This document shows, piece after piece, positions 24,871-36,291 of a DNA stretch of 64,000 nt. This stretch comes from Sialis fuliginosa. Lineage: Eukaryota > Arthropoda > Insecta > Megaloptera > Sialidae. Numbering within the stretch: position 1 is the first letter of the stretch; the number at the start of each line of letters is the position of its first letter. The notes beneath the pieces are model-generated. The model did not search any database, had not been told where the DNA came from, and was given only the letters and a program-made list of their open reading frames with translations. The position numbers and the translations under genes were made by a program. The stretch lies in NCBI GenBank assembly GCA_961205875.1, contig OY540816.1:14890701-14954700 (forward strand). The letters run 5' to 3'.

Positions 24871-25390
24871 CGGTTCTGACATAAGTCTTAGTCCCTTCAA
24901 GAGCAAGGTATACTGTCTTTTGGTCTTCTTTTTTGTTATACTCATGAACTCATGTTACTAATAAAACAAGTACCTCTGAATTAAATCAATTTAATTACCG
25001 CAAATATAGTTTGTTTATTAAATTATAGCTTTTATTCTGTTTATTTTTTTCTCCACTAACGGATAAAGTAAAACCAATAATGGGCACTCAGTTATGAACG
25101 ACACAAAAGATATAAAAGAAAGAATCGTCAAATTAGAAACAATGTCAAGCAGTTACTATGATAATATAATAATTAATAAATTAATTATACTAATAATTAG
25201 TTTAAATGTCCACCATTTTGACACCCATTGGCCGATTGTCATCAAATCACGCTGTAATACAGTTAAATTTATATAAATTAATATTCAGAAATGGTAGTAA
25301 TCAAATAACAACACATATTTCTAATTCATTACATTTAATTAAAAAATAGCTATTACTGTGATCATATACAAGACTGGTGCCAGTACCTTA
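24871..25390 (+). mobile_element. full-length TAAGGTACTGGCACCAG MITE, 520 bp, diverged left terminus
   Basis: The left end is mutated (CGGTTCTGACATAAGTCTTA) but the subterminal blocks are intact. The right end AAGACTGGTGCCAGTACCTTA is canonical. The interior shares CACCATTTTGACACCCATTG and CCGATTGTCATCAAATCACG with the copies at 40651 and 57371. The 60-codon frame inside (25094-25276) is not protein-like. Confidence 0.8.
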
Positions 25391-26384
25391 CTGCATTTAC
25401 TGTAAAGTTTATATTAGTCTCATGTTGTCAAGTAAAATAACATAATCAATGATTCATGTACAATTTAATTTGATTTTTGTATAATTTTAGTAATTTAATT
25501 TTTTGAAATGACCGATTTATTTGATCACAATAACCAAGTGAAAGTACCTTACATCCATATGTATAGATTTTATATAAATAACTAGTATAGTTCATTATAA
25601 ACAATTTTATATTAGTGTAATTACTTGTATTGTGTTTATATTTAAAAAAATAAAATTATATTTTGTTATTTTTAAGAATATTACGTAGAATCATTGAAAG
25701 AATAGTAAATTTGTACATGCGTACAAAAACTTCATTCAGTGATGATCAATAATATATTTTTAACTTAAATATTTTACTTTCTATTAATAAAATCTAAAAA
25801 TAGCTTTCCAATAAATGTGTGGGGTATTTAACACGCTAAGCTATTTACTTTTATTTTTGCAATTCTCAAAATAAATTAGATTGTTTGAACTTTTTCTACT
25901 AGAACATGTAATAGTTTTTATGCTTTACCTATATTATAGTTATTGGCATAGACTATTTTATACATACGATAAACATGATTCCATTAATACTTAAATTTAT
26001 ATTATTATATATAGTTTTTTATGAACTCTATTTGGTATGTACTGTGTATTTTACCGTCATTCTTCTTTATAAAAGTTTATTTATTTTCGTAACGAGAAAA
26101 TGACCTACATGACGACTATTCGTATCCTTAGAAGAGCGTGAAATGATGAAATAAAAATCAACTGACCGCTACTATGTGTTAACCTCTCATTTCATCCCCT
26201 TTCCCCAACTGCTTCACTATTTTACCTCTACGCACATTTCTATAACGTGTGCCTAAAAGCCAATTTTTTCAAATCACGTTTTTACAGATTGTATATAATT
26301 TTGTACATACATATAGCCAACGTTTCTTCGCACTTTTCTGTAAATGTACGCCAAGACGACTTTTCTTGGTCTTGAAACGAGAGT
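25391..26384. other. AT-rich non-coding stretch, nothing recognised
   Basis: No element boundary or gene is supported. Confidence 0.45.
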
Positions 26385-26470
26385 GCCTTAAGACGAGATT
26401 AGCATAAATTCGGACAGGACGAGACTGAGACGATATTAACTATATTTATAAGTCTCGTCGGAAATCTATA
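26385..26470. repeat. GAGACGAG-type degenerate repeat patch
   Basis: Variants of ACGAGACTGAGACGATATTA and its complement (GTCTCGTC) cluster here. Comparable clusters occur at 27165-27290, 34975-35050, 41650-41750 and 63478-63560. These are short, diverged and not obviously bounded. Confidence 0.4.
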
Positions 26471-26610
26471 ATTTAAAAGACAATCAATAATTACTAAAAA
26501 TTTACTATTTGATATACATAACTAGGAGCTGTCAGAAAAAGAGAAAATCGACTTGACACAAAACCCATGAATTACATATATTAATCTTTAAATGAATAGT
26601 TAAAGTAAAA

Positions 26611-27090
26611 TAAGGTACTGGAACCAGTCTTGGATCATTTACTAGAAATATTTTTTGATATTTGATTACTGCCATTACTGAATCATAATCTACATACACT
26701 TAAATGTAAAATAGCGTAATTTGATGACAATCGGCCTATGGGTGTCAAAATAGTGGGCATAGCATCTGCTTTACATTGTTTTCAAATTTTACGATTCTTA
26801 ATTTTATAACATTTGTGTCGTAGTACTTATCATTTTGTTATCATTAGAAAGTCTCCATCACTGGGTACCCATTACTGGTTTTACTTTATCCATTATAGGA
26901 GAAAAAACAAACCAAATAAATGGCTATAATAAAAAATAAACTATTTACTTTGGTAATTAAATTGATTAAATAATTAGGTACTTGTACTATTAGTAACATG
27001 AGTTCATGAGAATTACAAAATTAAGCCCACCAATTCCAAAAAACAGTATACCTTGCTCTTAAAGGATCCAAGACTGGTGCCAGTACCTCA
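26611..27090 (-). mobile_element. TAAGGTACTGGCACCAG MITE, 480 bp, reverse orientation
   Basis: It begins TAAGGTACTGGAACCAGTCT and ends CAAGACTGGTGCCAGTACCT. The interior is in the same orientation as 3982-4419 and 57371-57940 (CAATCGGCC, TTTTATAACATTTGTGTCGT, TACCCATTACTGG). Both ends are present, so the copy is structurally complete. Confidence 0.85.
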
Positions 27091-27290
27091 TATAAAATTC
27101 GTTATATTTTAAAATTTCTTTGTTTTTAAATTACAGAAAAATAAATGGAAAAATATTTTTATAAAAAAAAACGAGACCAAAACTATTCTCGGCCTCGGTC
27201 ACGTGTACGAGATAAGATAAAAATTCGAGATCGAAATGAGATTTAAGTACGATCTCTTCTTTTCTAAATTTCAGTTGTCTCGTCTCTGCA

Positions 27291-28524
27291 TGAATAGCTC
27301 TAAATTTTATTCATAGTTCTATTATTATTTATTAATATTCTCGAAATAGTAAATTGTGTTTTTTCGTCTGTGTGCTTTCCTGGCCGTTGTCGATAAGATC
27401 TCATTTTCCTTCTGAAGATAAGAGTCAAAACGTCAAGTAAGAAAATAAAAGTTATTTCTTATGTGTTTTTGTGTACGCACTCTGTACACTTTCCATACAT
27501 ATGTGAGAATGTGGGAGTATCGCGCGCGTGGTCAGTCGGTCATTGCAAACAGTAGAAATCGTTGTAACGGCGTTAATAATTAATACGGCAGACATGATAC
27601 TACTACCTGCGCTATCATGTCGTCGTTATACCTGTATGTTATTTACACATCAGTTTGCGCGTGCGCTTTATTGCCAATTTGTAATTGGTTTAGTTACACC
27701 AAACTGTTTAATAATTACTAGGTTCGAATTTTTGTGTATATTTTTTAATAAATAAAATAGTAATTTAAATTTTTTTTTAATTTAACAATTTAGAGGTGTA
27801 CCGGAATTCACGTCTAACGTCACTACTATTATATTTTAAATATAAATACATAGATTATTATCTTAAATTAATATAACATTGTTCTATATAGTATTTAAAA
27901 AAAATACATTAAATTATAAAAATTGTGTTTTCTACATATTCTGCAATTTTTACAGCTTTGTAAAACTATTTGTATAGCTATAATTTCGTTAAATTATTTG
28001 TATATCATACGTTCTTTTTGATCGAATGTAATAACATTTATAGTGTCAATAATAATATAATATAAAAAATAGTAATAATATAATAGTATTGTCATTAAAA
28101 TATTCACTTTAAATCTACATCGTGAGTTCCGGCCCAAATAGGACATTTCCTCATACCTAAATTTTGATGTTTTTAAACGCAATGAAAATCACAAATATGT
28201 AATATACCTAAGTTAAATAAAGTTGTGATATAGTTCAATGTTTCTTCAAATATTTTTTATTATGAGATGATCGCTAAAAATATTGTTTTGTGAAAAACAG
28301 GTTGCGGGTAAAAAAACATATGTATGTAATATGATTTCACCTCGTGATAAATTTACCAAAGGGACTAATTTACCGAAGGATTTCAATAATAACCGATAAA
28401 ATATTCTGATAAACTACCATCGGTTGACCTTTTAAATACAATTTTATTAAAAAATATTAATTCTAAATTTTTCTTATGAAGAAAAGATTCTTTAAATATT
28501 TTGTTAAGATATTTAAAAAAAACT
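27291..28524. other. non-coding; G+C-richer patch at 27480-27720
   Basis: A 75-codon frame at 27528-27755 has no recognisable domain. The patch includes CpG-bearing TATCGCGCGCGTGGTCAGTC. The remainder is AT-rich. Confidence 0.4.
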
Positions 28525-28720
28525 CATCCCTTCCACACGATTTTTATGATTTGTATATGAGACCATCAAGACCCAAACAATAACCAAGTTTCATTAATAT
28601 CGGTTCAGTGATTCATGAGTTATACGAGTGAAGGATTCAGTAGACAAATAGACAGACAGAAACATGGAACGAAAAGAGTTAGTCTTGACATAAATATCAA
28701 GAAAATAATTTTCCTCCTGC
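28525..28720 (+). repeat. dispersed repeat F, 5' half
   Basis: It contains CAAGTTTCATTAATATCGGT, TCAGTGATTCATGAGT, an ACAGACAGA run and ACGAAAAGAGTTAGTCTTGA. These match 60365-60570 and, inverted, 15800-15945. Confidence 0.6.
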
Positions 28721-30382
28721 TTTCAGAAATAATTACATAGCTTAACTCCAATTACAAATATACAGTTAATTGTAATATTATCGATTCAACATAACACTTT
28801 TATGATATGTTCTAATGTCAATTTATCGATTTTTAAGCCATGATATTTAAATATCAGTTTAATAAAGAGTTAATTAGTTTGCCATTACAGTGTATTTCAA
28901 TATAGGTACCGGTTTATATTAAAAAATCATTTTTTTTGTTAAGTATGTCACGAAATTTTGTATACATCTTTTTTTTAACAATTCACTACTTATCTAAAAC
29001 AAAATCATAATAATAAAAATCTAACACTGTATTCTCAAATGGGAGGGATTAATATTGTAACTGAATCATAAAAGAATACTGAAACATACAAAGTTATAAA
29101 CATACAAAATTCAAAAAACACCAAGAAACAACGGGATCAAGTTGCAATTTTTAATTTCCAGACTGCACAAACTACGGTTAAAGTTTACCTAAGTTTTTAC
29201 CGTTCCACAAAATCTTGATTAAAAATAGAAACATCGAGATTTCAGTTATTAAAAGTTTATAAGCTATATGACGGAAACTATAAAGTGTTCTTACGAAGTT
29301 TTCATGAATTTTCTGCAGGTTTAGACATTAGTATAATCGCCGTGCAAGCTAAATACTCAAGGCATACACAATTAATTATTACAAACCCTTTATATGGCCT
29401 TCGTAAGTATGTTTTATGTAATTTAATTGAAATAGTGTTATGTAAAATGGTTATTAATTAAAAATATTGCACGGACGTTTATTATATAATATTAGTTAAT
29501 TGTAGATATTCGTTCCTTTATAATTTACCTTTATTATGAGAAGGCTTATAATTTTCTAATTAAAATTTATAAAAAGCGGTACACCTTTCTGGTACTAGAT
29601 ATTTGAATATTTCATTACCATAACGTCTAACAAAATCTTTGTTACATATTAAAGTATATTATTAGGGTAATATGAAATTTAAATTGATCGAAATTTTAAA
29701 AGAACTTGTAATTGAAATAAAAGTTTTTTTCCATTCGAAATTAGGTGCAAAATACCCACTTACAATAGGCATGATGCCAGTAACAAAGTATCACTGAAGT
29801 TATGATTTTAAATAATGAAATAGGTTAAAAAGATTCTAAATTGACGTCAATTCAAAATTAGTTTTAAAAGGGTCAATTTTTGTGATTAAACCTTTATTTA
29901 TATTTATTTTGTAAAATAAGTTTTTTTTGGAAATAGGAGACACGTAAGATCATCATAAAATAGTTTTTCAAAATTAGGCATCATGATGAGTGGAATCGGT
30001 CTTGGTATTGCAGTCTTGCCAAGACTAAATAACAAGACTCTTGCAGTCTTGCTGCTTGAATAATGTTATATACTGTTTTTGTCTTAAGGGAAGTGGGGGC
30101 GGTTTGATACATTTTAATTTTACAATTAAAACTAATGATGGTAGTTAGTTGTATTTAATGTTTATCTGAGTAACTTTTTGAGTAAGAGTTGGCACAACAC
30201 ATCCCATTTTATGTTAAATAATAAAATTAATCAACCGAGAGCAAAACAGTTATTTACTTGTCAACAGCGAAAGCCTTACTGTACGTAGACGCAAAAAAAA
30301 AAACAAGACTACAAGTCTTGCAAACAATACCACGACTTGATTATAAAAGCAAGAGCGAGACTTGACTGTGCAAGGCCAAGAC
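28721..30382. other. non-coding; CAAGACTTGCAGTCTTG-like motif clusters near 30000 and 30300
   Basis: The words CAAGACT and AGTCTTG recur in short inverted arrangement at about 29998-30055 and 30303-30382, and once more just right of the hAT-like insertion (TGGTCTTGGTATTACAG, 33283-33300). The hAT-like structure therefore landed within this motif cluster. No gene is seen. Confidence 0.45.
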
Positions 30383-30390
30383 TACCATGG

Positions 30391-30650
30391 CAGTGGCGTA
30401 GCAAGCATAATTGGCGCCCGGGGTACGATATCTTTTTGGCGCCCCCAAAAATAAGAAAATAAAAAATAATAATAATTTTATAATAAATCTGAGTTGAAAT
30501 TGGTGTAACAAAAAAAAAAAAAGGTCTTCAGCTCTTTATAAATTAGGTTTATGCTATGCGGTTTAAAAGGTTAAGGGCCATTTGGCGCCCTTCTGTAAAA
30601 GGCGCCCGAGGCATGATAGACCCCCTTGCCCCCCCCTCGCTACGCCACTG
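30391..30650 (+). mobile_element. 260-bp hAT-like MITE, left copy
   Basis: The ends CAGTGGCGTAGC and GCTACGCCACTG are inverted, with GGCGCCC blocks just inside each end. Its left flank is TACCATGG but its right flank is TCTCCTCG, so it lacks its own matching duplication. The flanks match only when paired with the copy at 31807. Confidence 0.85.
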
Positions 30651-30670
30651 TCTCCTCGATCGCACCAAGC

Positions 30671-30992
30671 AATTTCTTAATAATAGCCGAAGGCACATGC
30701 GAAGGTCTTCGGGCATTAGATAGTCTTAAAGATAATGGTGTAAGCTATATTTTAAAAACAAACTGGAGTCTCCTCGATCGCGCCAAGCTGACATATTAAC
30801 TATAAAACTTATTTGTTAAATTTTCAATTTAAATTTCTTAATAATAGCCGAAGGCACATGCGAAGGTCTTCGGGCATTAGATATTCTTAAAGATAATGGT
30901 GTAAGCTATATTTAAAAAAAAACTGGAGTCTCCTCGATCGCGCCAAGCTGACATATTAACTATAAAACTTATTTGTTAAATTTTCAATTTAA
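30671..30992 (+). repeat. two tandem 161-bp satellite units (plus a third part-unit at 31698)
   Basis: The unit begins AATTTCTTAATAATAGCCGA, includes the hairpin CGAAGGCACATGCGAAGGTC and GATAATGGTGTAAGCTATAT, then GGAGTCTCCTCGATCGCGCC, and ends TTAAATTTTCAATTTAA. Units are 30671-30831 and 30832-30992, with few differences. The second half is a diverged relative of dispersed repeat D (2503-2640). The hAT target word TCTCCTCG is inside the unit. Confidence 0.85.
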
Positions 30993-31697
30993 AGGCTGTA
31001 GCCGGGTAAGCATGCAAAACATGCCTTTACATGGATTTGGCTGATTATTTTTTTGGAAGTCACATTCTATTAAACATTCAACCTGACCAAATATTAGCTC
31101 CCAAAAATTTATAGTTTTCGAAAAAAAAATCAAAAAAATTTTTTTTTGATAATCTGTCAGTCGAATTTGATGGTGCTTGAAATATATTATAGAGGTACTT
31201 ATGACTCATCAGAGGTATTTTTATTATGATCCTCTGTACATAATAAACCAGAAAAAAAAATTAATAAAATTTAAAAAATCAAAAAAGACCATGTTGTCTT
31301 CGGAGGGCAATCACAATTTTTTTATATATTATACCTTGTATGTACCCAAACAACATATCAAAATCCCAAATTGATACAAAGGGTATAACATACTCGTATA
31401 AATTCGCATGCGGTCGTATCGGAGTGGCGCGAGCGTGGCGCGGGCAAGTGCAAGTGTCTTAATACTTTTAAAATATCTCTAATTTGTTGCTAAACAGGAC
31501 TGGGCTAGCCCAGAGATATATCGAAAATTTGACGGGGCCCATAGCCTGAAAAAAACAAAATATAGAGGCCGTAGCCGGAAATATATGGGAACTGCTTCAT
31601 TGAATTAATTTTACAATTTTTTTCTAGGTTGGTTTTTAAGTAACAAAAAATCGCCCCAAATCGCTTAGAAATGTTTATAATCGACTTTAGTAGTAAC
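30993..31697. other. satellite-internal spacer with paired GGCTGTAGCCGG / GGCCGTAGCCGG words
   Basis: AGGCTGTAGCCGGGTAAGCA opens the spacer, and AGGCCGTAGCCGGAAATATA lies at about 31566. Poly-A/T-rich sequence and short frames (31177-31374, 31505-31699) show no protein similarity. Blocks such as GGCGCGAGCGTGGCGCGGGC near 31425 are G+C-rich outliers. Confidence 0.4.
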
Positions 31698-31806
31698 ATT
31701 TCTTAATAATAGCCGAAGGCACATGCGAAGGTCTTCGGGCATTAGATAGATAGTCTTAAAGATAATGGTGTAAGCTATATTTTAAAACAAAATTGGAGTC
31801 TCCTCG
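31698..31806 (+). repeat. third satellite part-unit, cut by the hAT-like insertion
   Basis: ATTTCTTAATAATAGCCGAA through GGAGTCTCCTCG matches the first ~108 bp of the 161-bp unit, with an extra ATAG. It stops exactly at the TIR of the right hAT MITE at 31807. Confidence 0.85.
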
Positions 31807-32103
31807 CAGTGGCGTAGCAAATATAATTGGCGCCCGGGGTACGATATCTTTTTGGCGCCCCCAAAAATAAGAAAATAAAAAATAATAATAATTTTATAAT
31901 AAATCTGACAAGGGGAGATTATATCTAGGGAAGTTGGGATTTTAGTCAGCTTTGGAGAGGTGAATCTAGACCAAAAATAAGGAGACACGTGTTCGAGAAC
32001 TCATCTGGGCAGCCCTTATTAGTAAAGATATTAAATTTTGAAAATTGGTATATTTCCTTAACCTCTTATGTACTGTAATAAGCATCTACGTTAACAATCC
32101 TTC

Positions 32104-32171
32104 AATGGCTGTGCGTGTAGAGCGCCGGCTTATGATCCAAAGAACACAGGTTCGAATCCCGTACCCTGTAC
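32104..32171 (+). other. tRNA-like sequence with pol III B box, left arm of palindrome
   Basis: GGTTCGAATCC is a perfect B box. ACAGG-TTCGAAT-CCCGT forms a T arm (4 of 5 pairs). TGGCTG...TAGAGCG resembles an A box and D arm. The anticodon stem does not form (GCGCCGGCTTATGATCCAAA) and no acceptor stem pairs with ACCCTGT, so no anticodon can be assigned. It is a degenerate tRNA-derived block rather than a working tRNA gene. Confidence 0.45.
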
Positions 32172-32852
32172 AAAATAATTTTTATTTTTATTTTCAATTG
32201 TTTCTTACTTTTTATTTTTTTTACATATAGATTACCACTACCTGCTATTTATACATTATGCTTTTTATGTAAACATATCGATAATACATATATGTTTTTT
32301 GGGTTGAAATACACATGTAAAGTTTTAAATAGTTTATTTATGATGTTATTGAAACTACGTATATAATTTACCAATTAAAAATATATTTCAATTAATCAAA
32401 TTTATTTGATACCTAAATAAATTATTTTTTACTTTCATTTAATTTTTTTCATTCAAATAAATTATCGGTCTTCTATACTATTGAAAATATTATTATTTCT
32501 ATTTTTTTCCTTTTTGGCCTTATAATTAAATTATTTACAGCTAGTTTTTTGTTTATATTTATATTTCTTTAATTAAATAAAACAAGTAAGATTTTACGAT
32601 ATTATTATTTTTATTTTATAATAAATGATGCACATTTTGGAATATTTAAAAGTTTAACAATTGAAATATATTTTTAATTGGTAAATTATATACGTAGTTT
32701 CAATAAAAATAATCTATTTGTGTATTTCAACCCAAAAAACATATATTATCGATATGTTTACCTAAAAAACATAATGTATAAATAGCAGGTAGTGATAATC
32801 TATATGTAAAAAAAATAAAAAGTAAGAAACAATTGAAAATAAAAATTATTTT

Positions 32853-32930
32853 GTACAGGGTACGGGATTCGAACCTGTGTTCTTTGGATCATAAGCCGGC
32901 GCTCTACACGCACAGCCATTGAAGGATTGT
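32853..32930 (-). other. tRNA-like sequence with pol III B box, right arm of palindrome
   Basis: This is the mirror of the left-arm block, reading GGGTACGGGATTCGAACCTG on the + strand. It retains the perfect B box on the minus strand. Because both arms carry it, any internal pol III transcription would run convergently through the centre of the palindrome. Confidence 0.45.
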
Positions 32931-33299
32931 TAACGTAAATGCTTATTACAGTACATAAGAGCTTAAGGAAATATACCAATTTTCAAAATTTAATATCTTT
33001 ACTAATAAGGGCTGCCCAGATGAGTTCTCGAACACGTGTCTCCTTATTTTTGGTCTAGATTCACCTCTCCAAAGCTGACTGAAATCCCAACTTCCCTAGA
33101 TATAATCTCCCCTTGTGAGTTGAAATTGGTGTAACAAAAAAAAAAAAAAAGGTCTTCAGCTCTTTATAAATTAGGTTTATGCTATGCGGTTTAAAAGGTT
33201 AAGGGCCATTTTGCGCCCTTCGATAAGTGGCGCCCGGGGCATGATAGACCCCCTTGCCCTTCCCTCGCTACGCCACTGTACCATGGTCTTGGTATTACA

Positions 33300-34507
33300 G
33301 TAAGAGTCTCGACAGTGTCGCCATTTTTTGCCAAATCAGCGTTTTAATAAGATCATTTGTGTGTTATTTTTAGCAAGTATTAAAAAAAAATTTAATTTAA
33401 CATACTACATTCAACCAAAAATCGATCCGCGCTGTCCAGACTCTTACTGGAGTGACTCTAGTCTTATCCCCAATTTTATCAAAGTTTGTTATTTCTAACA
33501 GCCATGTTAATCTCAATTAATCAGAACCCAGCATTTGCTATTTGCCAGATGTGTACCAAGCTCTGAACACAAACAAATTTGTTACATAGATAAAAGAAAT
33601 TGGATATTATTTCAAGTAAAGATGTATTCATAATCAGAATAATTTATTATTAATTATAGCTAATATCACTTTAAAATAATACTATAATATATACATATAT
33701 AAAACTACGAAATTGTTTTTTAAACTCGTTGTTCGATTTTCTGTATCAAATCTCTTTAAGATAAATTCTGAAAGATAAAACAAGTTTATGTATTACGTCT
33801 AACAAAAAACAAACAAACAGTAGACAAAATTGTGTCTGGAAAAAAAACACTTTCATCGCGAACATTGATTTGCAAAAGGGTGATATTTTTGTCAAGTTTA
33901 AAAAAAAGTAACTTTCATAAAAAAATATAAATCAAATTGGGAAAAGTGTATTTACTTTCTTTACACGTCGCGTACGTGTTTTCGATCTGACGAAATATCT
34001 ATTGATGGTTGTGATATATGTATACACACATACACACATTTTTAGGTATACCATATCGTAAAAAGATTTACTACCATCGAGGGAGTACAAACTTTGCGCT
34101 GCCCCTTATCTATGGCCACGCACACACACACACACACGCCCGCTCACACACACACATAAACTTATCTAACTAGTAATATTGTTATGCACGCGTGCCTGAA
34201 CCTTCCCGGATATTTTTGTTAGATTAACCTTTAAAAGGCTACCTAAACAAATTTATATTTTATGTACAAAGTTCGATTGTGAAAAAATGGATACATGATA
34301 TAATAATATCAGATTTATAAATTATTCACAACTGTAGGGTCGAAATTTACCTATATATGAAGAGGTTAGTATCAAAACGCAATATCTGCACAAAGTTTCA
34401 TTTTTCACCTAAAGGTGGAAACAGATGCATCTTTGCAGCCTCTTTTTTATTGATAAATAATTATGGGTTAAAATGCAATGCGTTCCATAGTTAAGCTACT
34501 TTAATTG
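33300..34507. other. non-coding; CA microsatellite at about 34119-34157
   Basis: Runs of CACACACA interrupted by CGCCCGCT are the only distinct feature. The rest is AT-rich and featureless. Confidence 0.5.
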
Positions 34508-34725
34508 CTCATTATAATATTTAAATCATTTCTCCATGTAAAAGACAGATATATTGAAACTCATTTGCTAGATAAAAAGTACTCTTCGTTTGTAGTACTC
34601 ATATATATTTGTGCGATTTAATTATTATGTAATCTATTGAAAATTGTATAAGTAAATTTTGTAGAAATAAATATTTGATATTCCGAATTTTAGTATTTAA
34701 ATATGTTAAACTTGATATAAAATTA
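34508..34725 (+). repeat. dispersed repeat N, copy 1
   Basis: TATTTAAATCATTTCTCCAT, ACTCATTTGCTAGATAAAAA, GTACTCTTCGTTTGTAGTAC and AATATTTGATATTCCGAATT form a ~220-bp block that recurs inverted at 38656-38886. There is no coding capacity. Confidence 0.7.
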
Positions 34726-34974
34726 ATTAATGAAATGGATGTATATTTTTTTGTCTTTATTTAAAATGATGTAACTATATAAGCTCCGCCCTAGAAAAAG
34801 ATAACCGATGATGTTTGTCTTAATATTTTGGAATCTGTTGTAAGTGATTCTGACCTTTACGGTGGCAGACGACTTCTGAAGCTCATAGTACTTAATATTA
34901 TAACGAATTTTTTATATTTTACTGTAATTAATCATTTAATGATTAATACCAAATAGCACATTTTTACTAATTAT

Positions 34975-35410
34975 TGATAAAAAATCGTCTCGATTTCAAT
35001 TTCGTTGCGAAACCGAGGCCGATAAAAGTATTGTCTCGAGGTGCAGCGCCCTAATTAATACGATATTTTGGACCGAACAACATATTAAAATAGAAATATT
35101 TATGGTGTTGATGAAAAGTAGAGCCAAAACATCATTATAGGGGCGCCAAAATAAAAGCTTTATTTATTTTAGTGTCATATTCCATTAAGACGTCAGAATT
35201 GCTGTTACATTTATTAATATTCTGATTAAAATACTAGAATCAATATATTATATGTATAGCGTGTGGATACAAATAGATTAAAATTATTGTATCATTCGTT
35301 ATATTTTTTTTCAAATGATCGTATCGTATGTTCATTTATTCATATGTACACTATTGTACACCCAACTCTTTTTACACGGTAGATACGTTTATGCCTTTCC
35401 ACAATTTATT
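34975..35410. repeat. GAGACGAG-type patch followed by a pogo-like end fragment
   Basis: AATCGTCTCGATTTCAATTT and AACCGAGGCCGATAAAAGTA (34980-35035) belong to the dispersed GAGACG-type patches. CTCTTTTTACACGGTAGATA (about 35367-35386) matches one end of the TIR element at 23327-23893. Confidence 0.35.
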
Positions 35411-35550
35411 AATTTATTTAAAAATTTAATTTTTTTCATTTGTATTAGAACAAAAAATTCGTAATTGTTCTTCTTTGGGGAGCGTGTTATTTCAAAATCG
35501 TGAGAAAAAAGAGGGGTGTATATCGATTAGTTAGTGTAAGTAATGATTAA

Positions 35551-36291
35551 GGGCGGGGTAAGGTTTAAAAAAATTTTTTTTTTGAATTTTTTTAACTGAA
35601 TGCATAATATTTCAAGAATATTGTGTCTAAATTTCAAGTCGATTGGAGCAAAATTAACGAAGTTATGAGTATTTTTATATCTGGCGGATTTTTATACCTA
35701 CCCGAGCGCGCTATTGTTTCAACGCAAGTACACAAAACTTTAAAGCGTTTTCCCCACAACTCACTTTTTCAAAGTCGGTGCCCCTCATAACGTCAAAACT
35801 ACTACACCGATCCTTTTGAAATTTTGAACACTATTTCTGTACATAATTTACGAGGTAACGCTGGAGAGTTTTTTTTCAAATTTGTTAATAATTTTTATTT
35901 TACAATAACAAATTAGCCGATTTTTTCGCAAAAAATCGCGTTTTTCGCTTCAAAGTGTTCCAAAAAAGCGAAAAATTTAAATTTCGAAAAACCCTCCCGG
36001 CGTTACCTGGGGAAAACTATTATCTAACGAATGAACTTTGATTTTTTGATTTCGGATGATCCAGCACCAAGTTATGAGGGGCACCGTAATTCTACTTTTT
36101 TCCGAGAGACGTCCGAATAATTGCTGCCATTGCCGTATTTTTTAATATTTCTTCGTGAAAATTTTATACAACATTCTTCGAATGTCATTCTTTAATGTAC
36201 CATTGGTTTTAATAAAGAGATTTTAACTGTGTCGTCACAAAAAATTCACAAAAACATGCCTTTTTTTGTACGAATTAACCTTACCCCGCCC
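35551..36291. mobile_element. 741-bp TTAA-flanked piggyBac-like MITE, GGGCGGGGTAAGG ends
   Basis: TTAA sits at 35547-35550 and 36292-36295, directly outside inverted ends GGGCGGGGTAAGGTT / AACCTTACCCCGCCC. TTAA targeting is the hallmark of piggyBac-type elements. The interior is partly self-complementary (CGGTGCCCCTCATAAC with GTTATGAGGGGCACCG). It also shares a module (ACCGATCCTTTTGAAATTTT) with the G-tract elements at 42334 and 62032. Confidence 0.75.

Larger units (their letters stand above)
31909..33115. mobile_element. 1207-bp palindromic element with 3-bp duplication TGA, nested in the hAT MITE
   Basis: The ends are CAAGGGGAGATTATATCTAG and its mirror CTAGATATAATCTCCCCTTG. TGA lies on both sides (31906-31908 and 33116-33118) while the empty site in the 30391 MITE has one TGA. 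The arms (about 31909-32395 and 32655-33115) differ at only a few positions. Each arm includes a tRNA-like block. The central ~260 bp is AT-rich. I see no open reading frame of useful length and cannot assign a superfamily; a 3-bp duplication fits PIF/Harbinger or CACTA classes only loosely. Confidence 0.85.
30391..33278. mobile_element. composite hAT-like structure with 8-bp outer duplication TACCATGG
   Basis: Both outer ends are the TIR CAGTGGCGTAGC / GCTACGCCACTG. The 8 bases outside are TACCATGG on the left (30383-30390) and TACCATGG on the right (33279-33286), the duplication length typical of hAT elements. Inside are two complete copies of one short hAT MITE (30391-30650 and 31807-33278) separated by a tandem satellite. 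No transposase is present; it would need a hAT transposase from elsewhere. Confidence 0.75.
31807..33278 (+). mobile_element. hAT-like MITE, right copy, enlarged by a 1.2-kb palindromic insertion
   Basis: The outer 102 and 163 bp match the 260-bp MITE at 30391. It is interrupted after AAATCTGA by the palindrome 31909-33115. Its left flank TCTCCTCG (31799-31806) equals the right flank of the first MITE (30651-30658), and its right flank TACCATGG equals the left flank of the first MITE. Confidence 0.85.

Noticed and set aside
32104..32171. Functional tRNA gene
   Set aside because: The B box and T arm are good, but the anticodon stem and acceptor stem do not pair and no anticodon can be assigned; treated as tRNA-derived sequence in a palindrome.
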